From: Rathayibacter sp. VKM Ac-2804
GTDB lineage: Bacteria; Actinomycetota; Actinomycetes; Actinomycetales; Microbacteriaceae
Length of the DNA stretch: 64,000 nt
Reading direction: 5' to 3'
Assembly (NCBI RefSeq): GCF_009866655.1
Contig: NZ_CP047420.1
Coordinates: 3,968,001-4,032,000, forward strand
Within the stretch, counting starts at the first letter, position 1, and each line of letters begins with the position of its first letter. The position numbers were made by a program, and so were the translations under genes. Shown one piece after another: positions 44,890 to 53,354 of the stretch. The notes below the pieces were generated by a model. It did not search any database and was not told the origin of the DNA. It worked only from the letters and a program-made list of their open reading frames with translations.

Positions 44890-46260
44890 TTGACCACCTC
44901 GTCCCCAGCCCTCGGATCCACCCGTGATCCCGCGCTGAAATCCGCCATCTCGAAGGCGTCGCGGCATCTGATGCCGATGCTCGTCATCCTCTACTTCGTC
45001 GCGTTCCTCGACCGCACCAACGTCGGCTTCGCCGAGGAGGCGCTCTCGGTCGACCGGGGCATCTCGGACGGAGCGTTCGCGCTCGGCGCCGGCATCTTCT
45101 TCATCGGCTACGCGATCTTCGAGATCCCGAGCAACCTGCTGCTCAAGCGCTTCGGCGCCCGGTTCTGGCTGGCCCGCATCGCGGTCACCTGGGGCATCGT
45201 GGCCGCGGCGTTCGCCTTCACCACCGGCGACACGATGTTCATCATCCTGCGCTTCCTGCTCGGCGTGACCGAGGCCGGCCTCTTCCCCGGCGTGATCATG
45301 TTCCTGTCGGAGTGGTTCCCCAACAAGGTGCGCGTGCAGATGTTCGCGATCTTCTACCTGGCGCAGCCCTTCTCGCAGATGCTCGGCGCCCCGCTCAGCG
45401 GCGGACTGATCAGCGTCGGCAACCAGATCACCCCGTGGGAGGGCTGGCAGGTGATGTTCTTCACCGAGGGCGTGCTCGCGGTGATCGCCGGCTTCGCGGC
45501 GCTGAAGTTCCTGACGAACCATCCGCAGAAGGCGAAGTGGCTGACGCAGGGCGAGAAGGACTCGTTGACGGCGGCGATGGAGCGCGAGGACACCGTGCGC
45601 CAGGCCGACGGCCCGACCGGCATCTGGAAGGCGATGGCCAGCTGGAAGGTCTGGTACTTCACGATCATCTACTTCTGCCTGCAGATCGCGGTCTACGGCA
45701 CCACCTTCTACCTCCCGCAGCAGGTCGCGAACCTGATCGGGCAGGACGTCGGCTTCCAGGTCGGCCTCGTCTCGGCCATCCCGTGGCTGGTGGGCCTGTT
45801 CGCCTGCTACTACGTGGGCCAGCACGCCAACACCATCCGCCGCCGCCGCTCCTGGGGCGCGATGTTCTACATCTTCACCGGCCTGTCGATCTTCGGCTCG
45901 GCCTGGGCGGGATCGGCCGGAGAGCCGATCCTCGGCCTGCTGTTCATCACCCTCGCGGTGGCGAGCTTCCTCTCCGTCGGACCGATCACCTGGGCCTACC
46001 CGACCGCGTTCCTCACCGGAGCGGCGGCCGCGGCCGGCATCGGCCTGATCAACTCGCTCGGCAACCTGGGCGGCTTCGTCGCCCCGCTGATGCGCAACGG
46101 CTTCAACGAGGCCGTGCCCACCGAGAGCGGCGTGTGGGGAGTCGTCTCCCTCGGCGTCTTCGCGTTCCTCGCGGCCGCCATGATGTTCTGCACCAAGTTC
46201 TTCCGCGGCTCCAAGGCGGACGAGCTGCTCGAGACCACGAGCGTCCAGGCGGGCCACTGA
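44890..46260 (+). CDS. MFS transporter, anion:cation symporter (ACS) family
   Basis: This 456-aa protein has twelve helices with the ACS-family start (LYFVAFLDRTNVGFA, 32-46) and the GVTEAGLFPGVIMFLSEWFP signature (130-150). Related proteins carry galactonate, tartrate or other organic anions. That makes a sugar acid the likely substrate of the cluster. TTG 44890 has AAAGGAGAG upstream, the strongest ribosome site here. Last gene of the operon. Confidence 0.88.
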   Translation: MTTSSPALGSTRDPALKSAISKASRHLMPMLVILYFVAFLDRTNVGFAEEALSVDRGISDGAFALGAGIFFIGYAIFEIPSNLLLKRFGARFWLARIAVTWGIVAAAFAFTTGDTMFIILRFLLGVTEAGLFPGVIMFLSEWFPNKVRVQMFAIFYLAQPFSQMLGAPLSGGLISVGNQITPWEGWQVMFFTEGVLAVIAGFAALKFLTNHPQKAKWLTQGEKDSLTAAMEREDTVRQADGPTGIWKAMASWKVWYFTIIYFCLQIAVYGTTFYLPQQVANLIGQDVGFQVGLVSAIPWLVGLFACYYVGQHANTIRRRRSWGAMFYIFTGLSIFGSAWAGSAGEPILGLLFITLAVASFLSVGPITWAYPTAFLTGAAAAAGIGLINSLGNLGGFVAPLMRNGFNEAVPTESGVWGVVSLGVFAFLAAAMMFCTKFFRGSKADELLETTSVQAGH

Positions 46261-46277
46261 CCCGCAGCCGCCCGCTC

Positions 46278-46312
46278 GGAGGGCCCGACCGCACCGCGCG
46301 GCCGGGCCCTCC
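46278..46312 (+). terminator. Terminator of the sugar-acid operon
   Basis: GGAGGGCCCGACC (46278-46290) and GGCCGGGCCCTCC (46300-46312) form a stem with one mismatch; it follows the MFS stop by 17 bp. Confidence 0.75.
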
Positions 46313-46325
46313 GTCGTCCGCCGCC

Positions 46326-46490
46326 CGAGCAGCCCGCGCAGCCCGCGCAGCGGGCACCCATGCTGATCGAGCGACCGGCGCAGCGGCCATCCATGCTGAT
46401 CGAGCAGCCCGCGCAGCGGGCACATCGAGATCCACCCCCCTGCACGACGTCGGTCTCGATACGCCGCTCCGCGGCTGCTCGACCAGCATG
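46326..46490. repeat. 40-bp-family repeats: two truncated units plus a close inverted pair
   Basis: Truncated units at about 46326-46357 and 46359-46389 are followed by a full unit 46392-46433 and its inverse 46452-46490 with only an 18-bp spacer. This is the tightest pair in the window. Confidence 0.85.
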
Positions 46491-46583
46491 GGTCGCCGCA
46501 CTCGCGCACACCTCGCGCTCTGACAGCGCACCGTCGGGCCGACTTCGGCACGCGAGACGACCTCCGGCACGCGGGGATCGCCC

Positions 46584-46640
46584 GGTTCCGCGAGCCGAGG
46601 CGGATTCCGCGAGCCGGGGCCGGTTCCGCGAGCCGGAGCT
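46584..46640 (+). repeat. Three direct repeats of TTCCGCGAGCCG
   Basis: Units begin near 46584, 46602 and 46622, each GG(T/A)TTCCGCGAGCCG with short spacers of 18-20 bp. They lie 15 bp before the GntR stop. Function unknown. Confidence 0.65.
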
Positions 46641-46654
46641 CGGCCGCGCGCCGG

Positions 46655-47374
46655 CTAGCGCGCGCGGACGGAGTCGCGGCGCGAGCGCTCGCGCACCCGC
46701 TCGATGTGCACGCGCATCGCCGCCGCAGCCGATTCGGGGCCGGCCGCGAACGCGTCGACGATCGCCCGGTGCTCCACCACGGCGTCGTCCGCGTCGCTGA
46801 CGCCCGTCTGCACGGTCTGGCGCATGCGGTGCACGCGCGTCGAGATCGCCTCGGACATGTCGATCAGGAACGGGTTGTGCGTGCCCTCGAAGATCAGGTG
46901 GTGGAAGTTCCAGTCCACCGCGAAGTACTCGCGCAGCAGCGCCACCGGCAGCTCGCCCTCGGTCGAGGCCGCGCGCACGACGACGGTCATCGCCTCGTGC
47001 GCGGCGAGCGCCTCCTGCAGCCGCGGCACCAGCGCCGCCTCGTGCGCCGAGGCGAGGGCGGCCGCGCCGCTCTCGAGCACCAGCCGCGCGTCGAAGAGCG
47101 CGTCCAGCTGGTCGTCGGCGAGCGGCGGCGCCACCCGGTAGCCCTTGTTGGCCACCCGGGTGACGAGGCCCGTGCGCTCGAGCTGCACGAGCGCCTCGCG
47201 CACCGGCGTCGGCGAGACGCCGAGCTCGCGCGCCACCGCGTCGATCGAGAGGCGCATGCCCGGCTCGATGTCCGGGCCGAGCAGCACATCGAGAACGCGG
47301 TCGTAGACGTGGTCGCGCAGCCCGCGCCGCTCGATCGACTCCGCGCCGGTGAGGCGGAACACGGGGTCGGTCAT
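46655..47374 (-). CDS. GntR/FadR-family regulator of the sugar-acid regulon
   Basis: This 239-aa protein has a GntR winged HTH (residues 15-80: LSIDAVARELGVSPTPVREALVQLERTGLV) and an FCD effector domain with conserved His/Asp/Arg residues (AVDWNFHHLIFEGTHNPFL, HRAIVDAFAAG). FCD proteins sense organic acids. It lies between the two operons sharing the TCCTATAGGA palindrome, and it transcribes away from the plus-strand operon. I prefer ATG 47374 over GTG 47377. Confidence 0.9.
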   Translation of the reverse strand: MTDPVFRLTGAESIERRGLRDHVYDRVLDVLLGPDIEPGMRLSIDAVARELGVSPTPVREALVQLERTGLVTRVANKGYRVAPPLADDQLDALFDARLVLESGAAALASAHEAALVPRLQEALAAHEAMTVVVRAASTEGELPVALLREYFAVDWNFHHLIFEGTHNPFLIDMSEAISTRVHRMRQTVQTGVSDADDAVVEHRAIVDAFAAGPESAAAAMRVHIERVRERSRRDSVRAR

Positions 47375-47436
47375 CACAGCCTCGCGGATCGGTGCGGCAC
47401 CGGTCCGGTGCCGCTCGGTGAAGGGGTCGGCTCAGC

Positions 47437-47910
47437 TTACGCAGTCGCTCCCGAGCGCTCGTACGCGACGATCTCCTCCACCTTCGCGGCAGAAGCGCTC
47501 GACTCGTCGAAGACGTAGCCGAGCCACTCGCGCACGTTCCGCCGGGCGACCTCGATGCCGACGACGCGCTGCCCCATGCAGAGCACCTGCGCGTCGTTCG
47601 AGAGCACGCCGCGCTCCACCGAGAAGGAGTCGTGCGCCGTCACGGCGCGGATCCCCTCGACCTTGTTCGCCGCGATCGCGACGCCCAGGCCGGTGCCGCA
47701 GATCAGCAGCGCCCGGTCGGCCTCGCCGCGGGCGACCAGCTCGGCCGCCGCGATCGCGACGCTCGGGTACGGCGTGTGCGACTCCGCGTCCACGCCGACG
47801 TCGACGACCGAGACCACCCGGTCGTCGGCCTCGAGGTCGCGCTTCAGGATCTCCTTGTAGTCGTAGCCGGCGTCGTCCGATCCGACGACGATCCTCCAGG
47901 TGGTGCTCAT
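47437..47910 (-). CDS. RpiB/LacAB-family sugar-phosphate isomerase
   Basis: This 157-aa enzyme has the RpiB fold with GSDDAG (10-15), in place of the usual DHAG, and [20 protein letters not shown] (70-89, catalytic Cys71) plus HD at 93-94 and NDAQVLCMG. In tetritol pathways an RpiB-like isomerase converts D-erythrulose 4-phosphate to D-erythrose 4-phosphate; with the fused kinase upstream that is my inference. Its start overlaps the DhaKL stop (ATGA). Confidence 0.85.
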   Translation of the reverse strand: MSTTWRIVVGSDDAGYDYKEILKRDLEADDRVVSVVDVGVDAESHTPYPSVAIAAAELVARGEADRALLICGTGLGVAIAANKVEGIRAVTAHDSFSVERGVLSNDAQVLCMGQRVVGIEVARRNVREWLGYVFDESSASAAKVEEIVAYERSGATA

Positions 47911-49691
47911 GCTGTCTCTCCTTCGTTGCTGGACGGTGCGGTCGTGGACGATGCGGTGCCGGATGCGGCACCGAGCTGCGGTGCGATCGCCTCGACGATC
48001 AGCGCGAACGAGACCGCACCGGGGTCGGGCGTGCCGAGCGACTTCTCGCCGTGCGAGCGCGCGCGGCCGAGGCCGGGCATCAGGTCCGAGGTGGCGTCGG
48101 CGGCCGAGCGCGCGGCGATGGCCGCGGCGCCCCAGGCGTCCGCCAGCGCGTCGCCCGCGCCGGCCCGCTCCGCGAGCGTCTCGGCGAACGGCACCAGCGC
48201 GTCGACCATCGTCTTGTCGCCGACGCTCGCCTTCCCGTAGCCGCGGACGGCGTCGGAGGCGGCGGTCACTCCCGCGCTCACCTCGCGCGCGCTCACGGCG
48301 CGGTCGTCGCCGAGCGCCCCGCCGACGCTGCGGAGGATGACACCCCAGAGCGCTCCGGAGGTCCCGCCCGCCCGGTCCGACCAGGCGTCGCCGGCCCGGG
48401 TGAGCAGCGTCTGCGCCCCCGCTCCGCGCTCGAGCACGCCGGCCGCCTCCTGCGCGGCGGCCCGCGCCCCGCGCTGCATGCCGATGCCGTGGTCGCCGTC
48501 GCCCGCGATCGCGTCGAGGCGGCCGAGCTCGTCGGCGTTCGCATCGATCACGTCGCGGATCGCGCCCAGCGCGTCGTACACCCGCACGGCGGCGGCACGC
48601 GACTCCTCGGAGGACTCGCCGATCTCCTCGGCGACCTCCTCGGCCTGCGTCGCGGTCACGGTCACCAGTGCGCCGCCGTCGACCGCGCCGGTGCGGAAGG
48701 CCGGGGTGTCGCTCGGCGCCGACCAGAGCGTCTCGAGCTCCTCGTCGACCCAGAACAGCGTCAGCGAGACGCCGGCCATGTCGAAGCTGGTGCAGAACTC
48801 GCCCACCTGCGGGTCGACGAGGGTGATCCCGCGCGCCTCGAGCAGGTCCGCGATCGTGCTGAAGACGACGAACAGCTCCTCGCTCTTCACCGAGCCGAGG
48901 CCGTTCAGCACGGGGACCACGCGGGCGCCGTCGACGCTGACGCCCTCGGGGATCTCGGCGTCGGCGAGCAGGTGCGTGACGAACAGCTCGGCGAGCTCCG
49001 CGGCACTGGGGATGTCGACCTCGTCGATCCCGGGCTCGCCGTGGATGCCGAGCCCGACCGCCATCCGGCCCTCGGGGACCGAGAACAGCGGCTCCTCCGC
49101 GCCGGGCAGCGTGCAGCCGGTGAAGGCGACGCCGAGGGAGCGGGTGCGCGCGTTGCCCAGCACGGCCACGCGCTCCACGTCGTCGATCGAGTAGCCCGCG
49201 GCGGCGGCCGCTCCCGCCACCTTGAAGACGGTGAGGTCGCCCGCGATCCCGCGGCGCTTGTGCGCCTCCTCGGGCTTCGCGCTGAAGACGTCGTCGGTCA
49301 CGGTGACGGTGCGGCAGTCGATGCCGTCGGCCCGCACCGCGTCCTGCGCGGCGGTGAAGTGCAGCACGTCGCCGGCGTAGTTGCCGTAGCTGAGCAGCAC
49401 GCCGCGGCCCTGCTCGCTCGCACGGATCACCGACTCGACCTGGTGCGCCGAGGGCGAGGCGAAGAGGTTGCCCATCGCGGCGCCGTGGGCGAGGCCGGGG
49501 CCGACCAGTCCGGCGAAGGCGGGGTAGTGCCCGGAGCCGCCGCCGATGACGACCGCGACCTCGGGCTCCTCGGAGCGGGTCGAGCGGGACACGCCGCCGA
49601 CGACCTTGCGGACCCAGCGGCCGTTGGCGCGGACGAAGCCGTCGACCATGTCGTCGGCGAAAGCGGCGGGTTCGTTCCAGAGACGGGTCAT
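47907..49691 (-). CDS. Fused DhaK-DhaL kinase (erythrulose/dihydroxyacetone kinase type)
   Basis: This 594-aa protein has an N-terminal DhaK domain ([15 protein letters not shown] 50-64, His217 in GIHGEPG that binds the ketone covalently) and a C-terminal DhaL domain ([14 protein letters not shown] near 410). It uses ATP directly rather than PEP. Fused kinases of this kind phosphorylate dihydroxyacetone or L-/D-erythrulose. The operator ATCCTATAGGAT lies 53 bp upstream. Cotranscribed with the RpiB-like gene. Confidence 0.9.
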   Translation of the reverse strand: MTRLWNEPAAFADDMVDGFVRANGRWVRKVVGGVSRSTRSEEPEVAVVIGGGSGHYPAFAGLVGPGLAHGAAMGNLFASPSAHQVESVIRASEQGRGVLLSYGNYAGDVLHFTAAQDAVRADGIDCRTVTVTDDVFSAKPEEAHKRRGIAGDLTVFKVAGAAAAAGYSIDDVERVAVLGNARTRSLGVAFTGCTLPGAEEPLFSVPEGRMAVGLGIHGEPGIDEVDIPSAAELAELFVTHLLADAEIPEGVSVDGARVVPVLNGLGSVKSEELFVVFSTIADLLEARGITLVDPQVGEFCTSFDMAGVSLTLFWVDEELETLWSAPSDTPAFRTGAVDGGALVTVTATQAEEVAEEIGESSEESRAAAVRVYDALGAIRDVIDANADELGRLDAIAGDGDHGIGMQRGARAAAQEAAGVLERGAGAQTLLTRAGDAWSDRAGGTSGALWGVILRSVGGALGDDRAVSAREVSAGVTAASDAVRGYGKASVGDKTMVDALVPFAETLAERAGAGDALADAWGAAAIAARSAADATSDLMPGLGRARSHGEKSLGTPDPGAVSFALIVEAIAPQLGAASGTASSTTAPSSNEGETA

Positions 49692-49743
49692 GCTCGTCGG
49701 CTCCTCATCATCGAGTGCGCCGGCCCTCCGGCCGGACCCATCG

Positions 49744-49755
49744 ATCCTATAGGAT
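49744..49755. promoter_or_regulatory. GntR operator site 2 (ATCCTATAGGAT)
   Basis: A perfect 12-bp palindrome, 53 bp before the DhaKL start on the minus strand, shares its central 10 bp with the site at 41820. Two identical sites 8 kb apart, flanking one GntR gene, support a two-operon regulon. Confidence 0.88.
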
Positions 49756-49786
49756 TTCCACCCCGTCCTCCAGGCGACGCGGGCGG

Positions 49787-51358
49787 CTACTGCCGCCCCA
49801 CCGCCAGCGCCTCCTCCTCCACGTCGAGGAACGCCAGCGCGCTGCGCACCGCCGGCTCCTGGTAGCGCCCCTCGGCGCGCGCCTTCAGCACCGCCTCGCG
49901 CTCGGCCGCGATCATCACGCGGCGCAGCCGGTTGTAGGAGTGGGTGAGCGGCTCCGCGTCCTCCCCCGCCGGCGGATTCTCCAGCGCGTCCGCGAGGAAC
50001 ACCGCGTTCCGCCGCAGCCGGTCGAGCACCCGCTCCTCGACGCCGTCCTGAGGCTCCTGGTCGAGCCGGGCGAGGCCGGCCGTCTGCGCCTCGGCCAGCA
50101 GCATCTGCTTCTCCACGTGCTCCTGCTGCTCGTTCGGCGGCGGCAGCCTGAGCAGCCGCACCACCCGCGGCAGCGCGAGCCCCTCGACGAGCGTCCCCGC
50201 CACCACCACGAACGCCAGGAACTGCAGGAACGCCCGCTGCGGCGTCTCCTCCGGCAGCAGGAACGCCGCGGCGAGCGTGACGACCCCGCGGATCCCCGCG
50301 AACGACACCCCGAGCGCCGTCGGCCAGGTCCAGCCGCGCTGCTGCAGCCGTCGCGGACCGTGCCGGAAGAGCACGGTGGTCATGCACATCCAGAGCACCC
50401 GGCTGACGATCAGCGCCGCGAGCAGCGCCGCGCTGATGCCGATCCCCTGCCAGACGCCGATGTCCGAGTCGGCGGTCGCCGCGACCACCGAGGACAGGCT
50501 CAGCCCGATGAAGAGGAAGACCGCGTTCTCGAGCAGGAACTGGATCGTGCGCCAGTTCAGCGACTCCGCGATCCGCGCCTGGGCCGACTGGATCACCGGC
50601 GCGCGGAAGCCGAGGAACAGCCCCGCGACCACCACCGCGAGCACCCCCGAGCCGTGCAGCAGCTGCGCCGGGATGAACGCGACGTACGGCGTCACCAGCG
50701 AGAGGCTCGTGTCGAGCACGGAGGAGGACACCTGCTTGCGCACGACGCCCAGCACGAACGCCACCAGCAGGCCGACGCCCGCGCCGACCACCACCGCCAG
50801 CACGAAGTCGAGCGCGATCCCGCCCGGTGTCACCGTGCTGACGATCGCGAGCAGCGACGCGTTCAGCGCCACCAGCGCGGTCGCGTCGTTGAGCAGGCTC
50901 TCGCCCTCGAGCACCGTCAGCATCCGCCGCGGCAGCCGCAGCCGCCCGGCGATGGCCGTCACCGCCACGGCGTCGGTCGGCGCCACGATCGCGCCGAAGG
51001 CGAGGGCCGCGGCGATCGAGATCGCGGGCACCACCGCCCAGGCGACCGCGCCGACCACCAGCACCGTGAAGACCACGAGCCCGACCGAGAGCAGCAGGAT
51101 GCTGTCGCCGCGGGCGCGGACGTCCAGCACCGAGGTGCGGATCGCCGCCGCGTAGAGCAGCGGCGGCAGGATGCCGTAGAGGACGACGTCCGGCTCGACC
51201 ACGACCTCGGGGATCCCGGGGACGAAGGAGGCCAGCGCGCCGACGGCGACCAGCGCCACGGGAGCCGACCAGCCCGCCCTGCCCGACAGCCCCGTCACCA
51301 GCACGGTGACGACCACGAACGAGACGATCCAGATGATGGCGACGACCGGTTCCTCCAC
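49787..51358 (-). CDS. CPA1-family Na+/H+ antiporter
   Basis: This 523-aa inner-membrane exchanger has 12 or so helices, with the CPA1 motif GAIVAPTDAVAV (around 146-157) and VLEGESLLNDATALV (178-192, Asn-Asp ion site). The C-terminal 120 residues are soluble and charged. GTG 51358 chosen from the hydrophobic N-terminus. No operon link to neighbours. Confidence 0.9.
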   Translation of the reverse strand: MEEPVVAIIWIVSFVVVTVLVTGLSGRAGWSAPVALVAVGALASFVPGIPEVVVEPDVVLYGILPPLLYAAAIRTSVLDVRARGDSILLLSVGLVVFTVLVVGAVAWAVVPAISIAAALAFGAIVAPTDAVAVTAIAGRLRLPRRMLTVLEGESLLNDATALVALNASLLAIVSTVTPGGIALDFVLAVVVGAGVGLLVAFVLGVVRKQVSSSVLDTSLSLVTPYVAFIPAQLLHGSGVLAVVVAGLFLGFRAPVIQSAQARIAESLNWRTIQFLLENAVFLFIGLSLSSVVAATADSDIGVWQGIGISAALLAALIVSRVLWMCMTTVLFRHGPRRLQQRGWTWPTALGVSFAGIRGVVTLAAAFLLPEETPQRAFLQFLAFVVVAGTLVEGLALPRVVRLLRLPPPNEQQEHVEKQMLLAEAQTAGLARLDQEPQDGVEERVLDRLRRNAVFLADALENPPAGEDAEPLTHSYNRLRRVMIAAEREAVLKARAEGRYQEPAVRSALAFLDVEEEALAVGRQ

Positions 51359-51401
51359 GCGGCTCCCTCCCGAGAGCCGAGCCTAGGCCCGAGCGCCGAC
51401 C

Positions 51402-52397
51402 CTAGGCACCGGCCTCGTGGATGTCGCGGGCCTTGGTCACGCGCCCGGCGTCGACGGGGTTCATCCCGAGCACGATCTTGCCGCGCGAGTGCCGCTTCTC
51501 CAGGTCGTCGAAGGCGTCCTGCACGAAGCCGTAGGGGTAGAAGCCCGAGACCAGCACCCGCAGCTTCTGGTCGCGGACGAGCGCGACCAGCTCGCCGAGG
51601 ATCTCGGTGTCCCGGCGCGCGGTCTCGGCGTCGGGCCACACGGCGCGCAGCTCGATCTCCTTGCGGTCGTCGCTGGAGTGGAAGCGGCCCGGCTCGATGC
51701 CGAGGTCCGCGGCGAGCTCCGCGTTGTCGCCGCCGAAGTTGTCGAGGAAGACGGTCACGCCGTTCGGAGCGGCCGCGCGGATGCGGTCGACGATGCCGTC
51801 GCCGTAGACGATCGGCTTCACGCCGATCTGGCGGAGGTAGTCGAAGTTGCGCTCGCCGCAGGTGCCGAGCACGGTCGCGCCGCGCAGCTTCGCCAGCTGG
51901 ATCTCCATGCTCCCGACGCCGCCCGCCGCCGCCGAGACGACGACGGTGTCGTCCGGCCCGATGTGCATGGCCTCGATCGCGCGCCAGGCGGTGACGCCGG
52001 CGAGGAACAGCGCGCCCCCGACCTCCCAGCTCACCGAGGCGGGCTTGGCGACGAGGTTCTGGCGCGGGACGACGATGTGCGTGGCGTGCGAGCCGACCAG
52101 CGCGTGCCCGACGACGTCGGTGCGCAGCTTGATGTCGCGCACACCCTCGCCGAGGCCGACGACGATGCCGGAGAAGTCGGTGCCCTGGCGCATCGGGAAG
52201 GCGGCGGAGTGGTCGGAGTCGAACATCCCCTGCCGGATGAACGCCTCCATGTGGTTCACACCGGCCGCGAGGACCTCGACCAGCACCTCCCCCGGCCCGG
52301 GCTGAGGTCGCGCGATGTCCGCGATCTCGAGCACGTCCACGCCGCCGAAGCGGGAGAACTGGACGGCACGGGCGGAGTCGGAGCGCAGACGGGACAT
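51402..52397 (-). CDS. Zinc-less quinone-oxidoreductase-like MDR enzyme
   Basis: This 331-aa NADP-dependent reductase has the MDR fold: GVDVLEIADIARPQPGPGEVLV near the start, QGTDFSGIVVGLG, and the AAAGGVGSMEIQLAKLRG nucleotide site (163-180). It lacks the structural-zinc cysteines, so it belongs to quinone oxidoreductases or alkenal reductases. I placed the start at ATG 52397 (MSRLRSD). Possible role in redox or xenobiotic stress, next to an OhrR-type regulator. Confidence 0.88.
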   Translation of the reverse strand: MSRLRSDSARAVQFSRFGGVDVLEIADIARPQPGPGEVLVEVLAAGVNHMEAFIRQGMFDSDHSAAFPMRQGTDFSGIVVGLGEGVRDIKLRTDVVGHALVGSHATHIVVPRQNLVAKPASVSWEVGGALFLAGVTAWRAIEAMHIGPDDTVVVSAAAGGVGSMEIQLAKLRGATVLGTCGERNFDYLRQIGVKPIVYGDGIVDRIRAAAPNGVTVFLDNFGGDNAELAADLGIEPGRFHSSDDRKEIELRAVWPDAETARRDTEILGELVALVRDQKLRVLVSGFYPYGFVQDAFDDLEKRHSRGKIVLGMNPVDAGRVTKARDIHEAGA

Positions 52398-52478
52398 GCG
52401 CTCATCATCCGCCCCCGGCGGCGCGACCCCGTGGCCCCCGAAAGGGGACATGCGACTCCGGAGGGGCCGATCGGGCCG

Positions 52479-52712
52479 TCAGGCGACGGTGCCGGCGTCC
52501 CCCTCGGCGACGGCGTCCGGGCAGTAGAGCTGCGTGCGCGGGCCGCTGCGGTCGATCACGTGCTCCGACATCAGGCGGCCGCAGAGCGGGCAGGCCCGGC
52601 CGGCGGGAGCCTCGGGCTCGGGCTGGTCGTAGGGCCCGAGCGGCGGCGGGCCGAGCCAGGGGAAGAGCCGCGCGTTGAAGCGCTGGTAGAGGGATCGGGT
52701 CGGCTTCGCCAT
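52479..52712 (-). CDS. Small CxxC protein (zinc-ribbon-like)
   Basis: This 77-aa basic protein contains CPLCGRLMSEHV (41-52) and LYCPDA (63-68), four-Cys-like metal or redox site of which three Cys are present. The N-terminal YQRFNARLFPWLGPPPLGPY is rich in aromatic and Pro residues. It is divergent from the OhrR-type MarR gene and shares its 51-bp promoter region, so it is the best candidate target of that regulator. Function unknown. Confidence 0.75.
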   Translation of the reverse strand: MAKPTRSLYQRFNARLFPWLGPPPLGPYDQPEPEAPAGRACPLCGRLMSEHVIDRSGPRTQLYCPDAVAEGDAGTVA

Positions 52713-52716
52713 ATGC

Positions 52717-52728
52717 TTAGTGTACTAA
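52717..52728. promoter_or_regulatory. MarR/OhrR-type operator TTAGTGTACTAA
   Basis: TTAGT-GT-ACTAA is a 5-bp inverted repeat with a 2-bp centre, 5 bp from the small gene's start and 36 bp from the MarR start. It probably overlaps both -10 regions. Pattern typical of MarR/OhrR operators. Confidence 0.75.
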
Positions 52729-52763
52729 TCATCAGTGCGCGATGGGAAAGGGAGGCCGACTCC

Positions 52764-53213
52764 GTGGACAGCGATCCCCAGGACATCGATCCGCTCGCCC
52801 TGCAGAACCAGGTCTGCTTCTCGCTCGCCGTGGCCGCGCGGACCGTCATCGGCCTCTACCGCCCCGTCCTCGAGCCGCTCGGGCTCACCCACCCGCAGTA
52901 CCTGGTGATGCTCGCGCTCTGGGAGCGCGCCCCCCGCTCGCTCGCCGACCTCGGCGCCGCCCTGCACCTCGAGCCGGCCACCCTCAGCCCCCTGGTGAAG
53001 CGCCTCGAGGCGACCGGCTGCGTCACGCGCGCCCGCAGCACCGAGGACGAGCGCCGCCTCGACGTCGCGCTCACCCCGTCCGGAGCCGCGCTCCGCGAGC
53101 GCGCACTCCAGGTCCCCCCGCGGATCGTCGAGCGCCTCGACCTCCCCCTCGACGAGCTGACCGCCGTCCGCGACGCCCTCACCCGCCTGATCGGCGCCGC
53201 CACCGGCCCCTGA
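52764..53213 (+). CDS. OhrR-type MarR regulator (redox-sensing Cys)
   Basis: This 149-aa MarR protein has Cys18 in QNQVCFSLAVAARTVIGLYRP, the place of the peroxide-sensing Cys of OhrR, followed by the conserved LGLTHPQYLVMLALWE. The winged helix includes LGAALHLEPATLSPLVKRLEATG and RSTEDERRLDV. OhrR responds to organic hydroperoxides, yet no ohr gene is visible in the window. GTG 52764 has GGGAGG upstream. Confidence 0.88.
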   Translation: MDSDPQDIDPLALQNQVCFSLAVAARTVIGLYRPVLEPLGLTHPQYLVMLALWERAPRSLADLGAALHLEPATLSPLVKRLEATGCVTRARSTEDERRLDVALTPSGAALRERALQVPPRIVERLDLPLDELTAVRDALTRLIGAATGP

Positions 53214-53218
53214 CCCGG

Positions 53219-53290
53219 GATCTCGATGCGCCCTGCGGGCTGCTCGATCAGCAGGGGTGCGCCGCCCTGCGGGCCGTTCGATCAGCAGGG
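53219..53290. repeat. 40-bp-family repeats: one full and one truncated unit
   Basis: A full unit (GGATCTCGATGCGCCCTGCG...CGATCAGCAGG) is followed directly by a shortened one (GCCCTGCGGGCCGTTCGATCAGCAGGG). It precedes the terminator at 53307. Confidence 0.8.
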
Positions 53291-53306
53291 ATGCCCCGGG
53301 AACGAC

Positions 53307-53338
53307 GAGGGGGCCCCGCCGTCAGGCGGGACCCCCTC
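53307..53338. terminator. Bidirectional terminator between MarR and S8 protease genes
   Basis: GAGGGGGCCCCGCC (53307-53320) and GGCGGGACCCCCTC (53325-53338) form a 14-bp stem with one G-U pair and a 4-base loop. It lies between two convergent genes. Confidence 0.82.
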
Positions 53339-53354
53339 ACTCAGTGCGCGGAGC

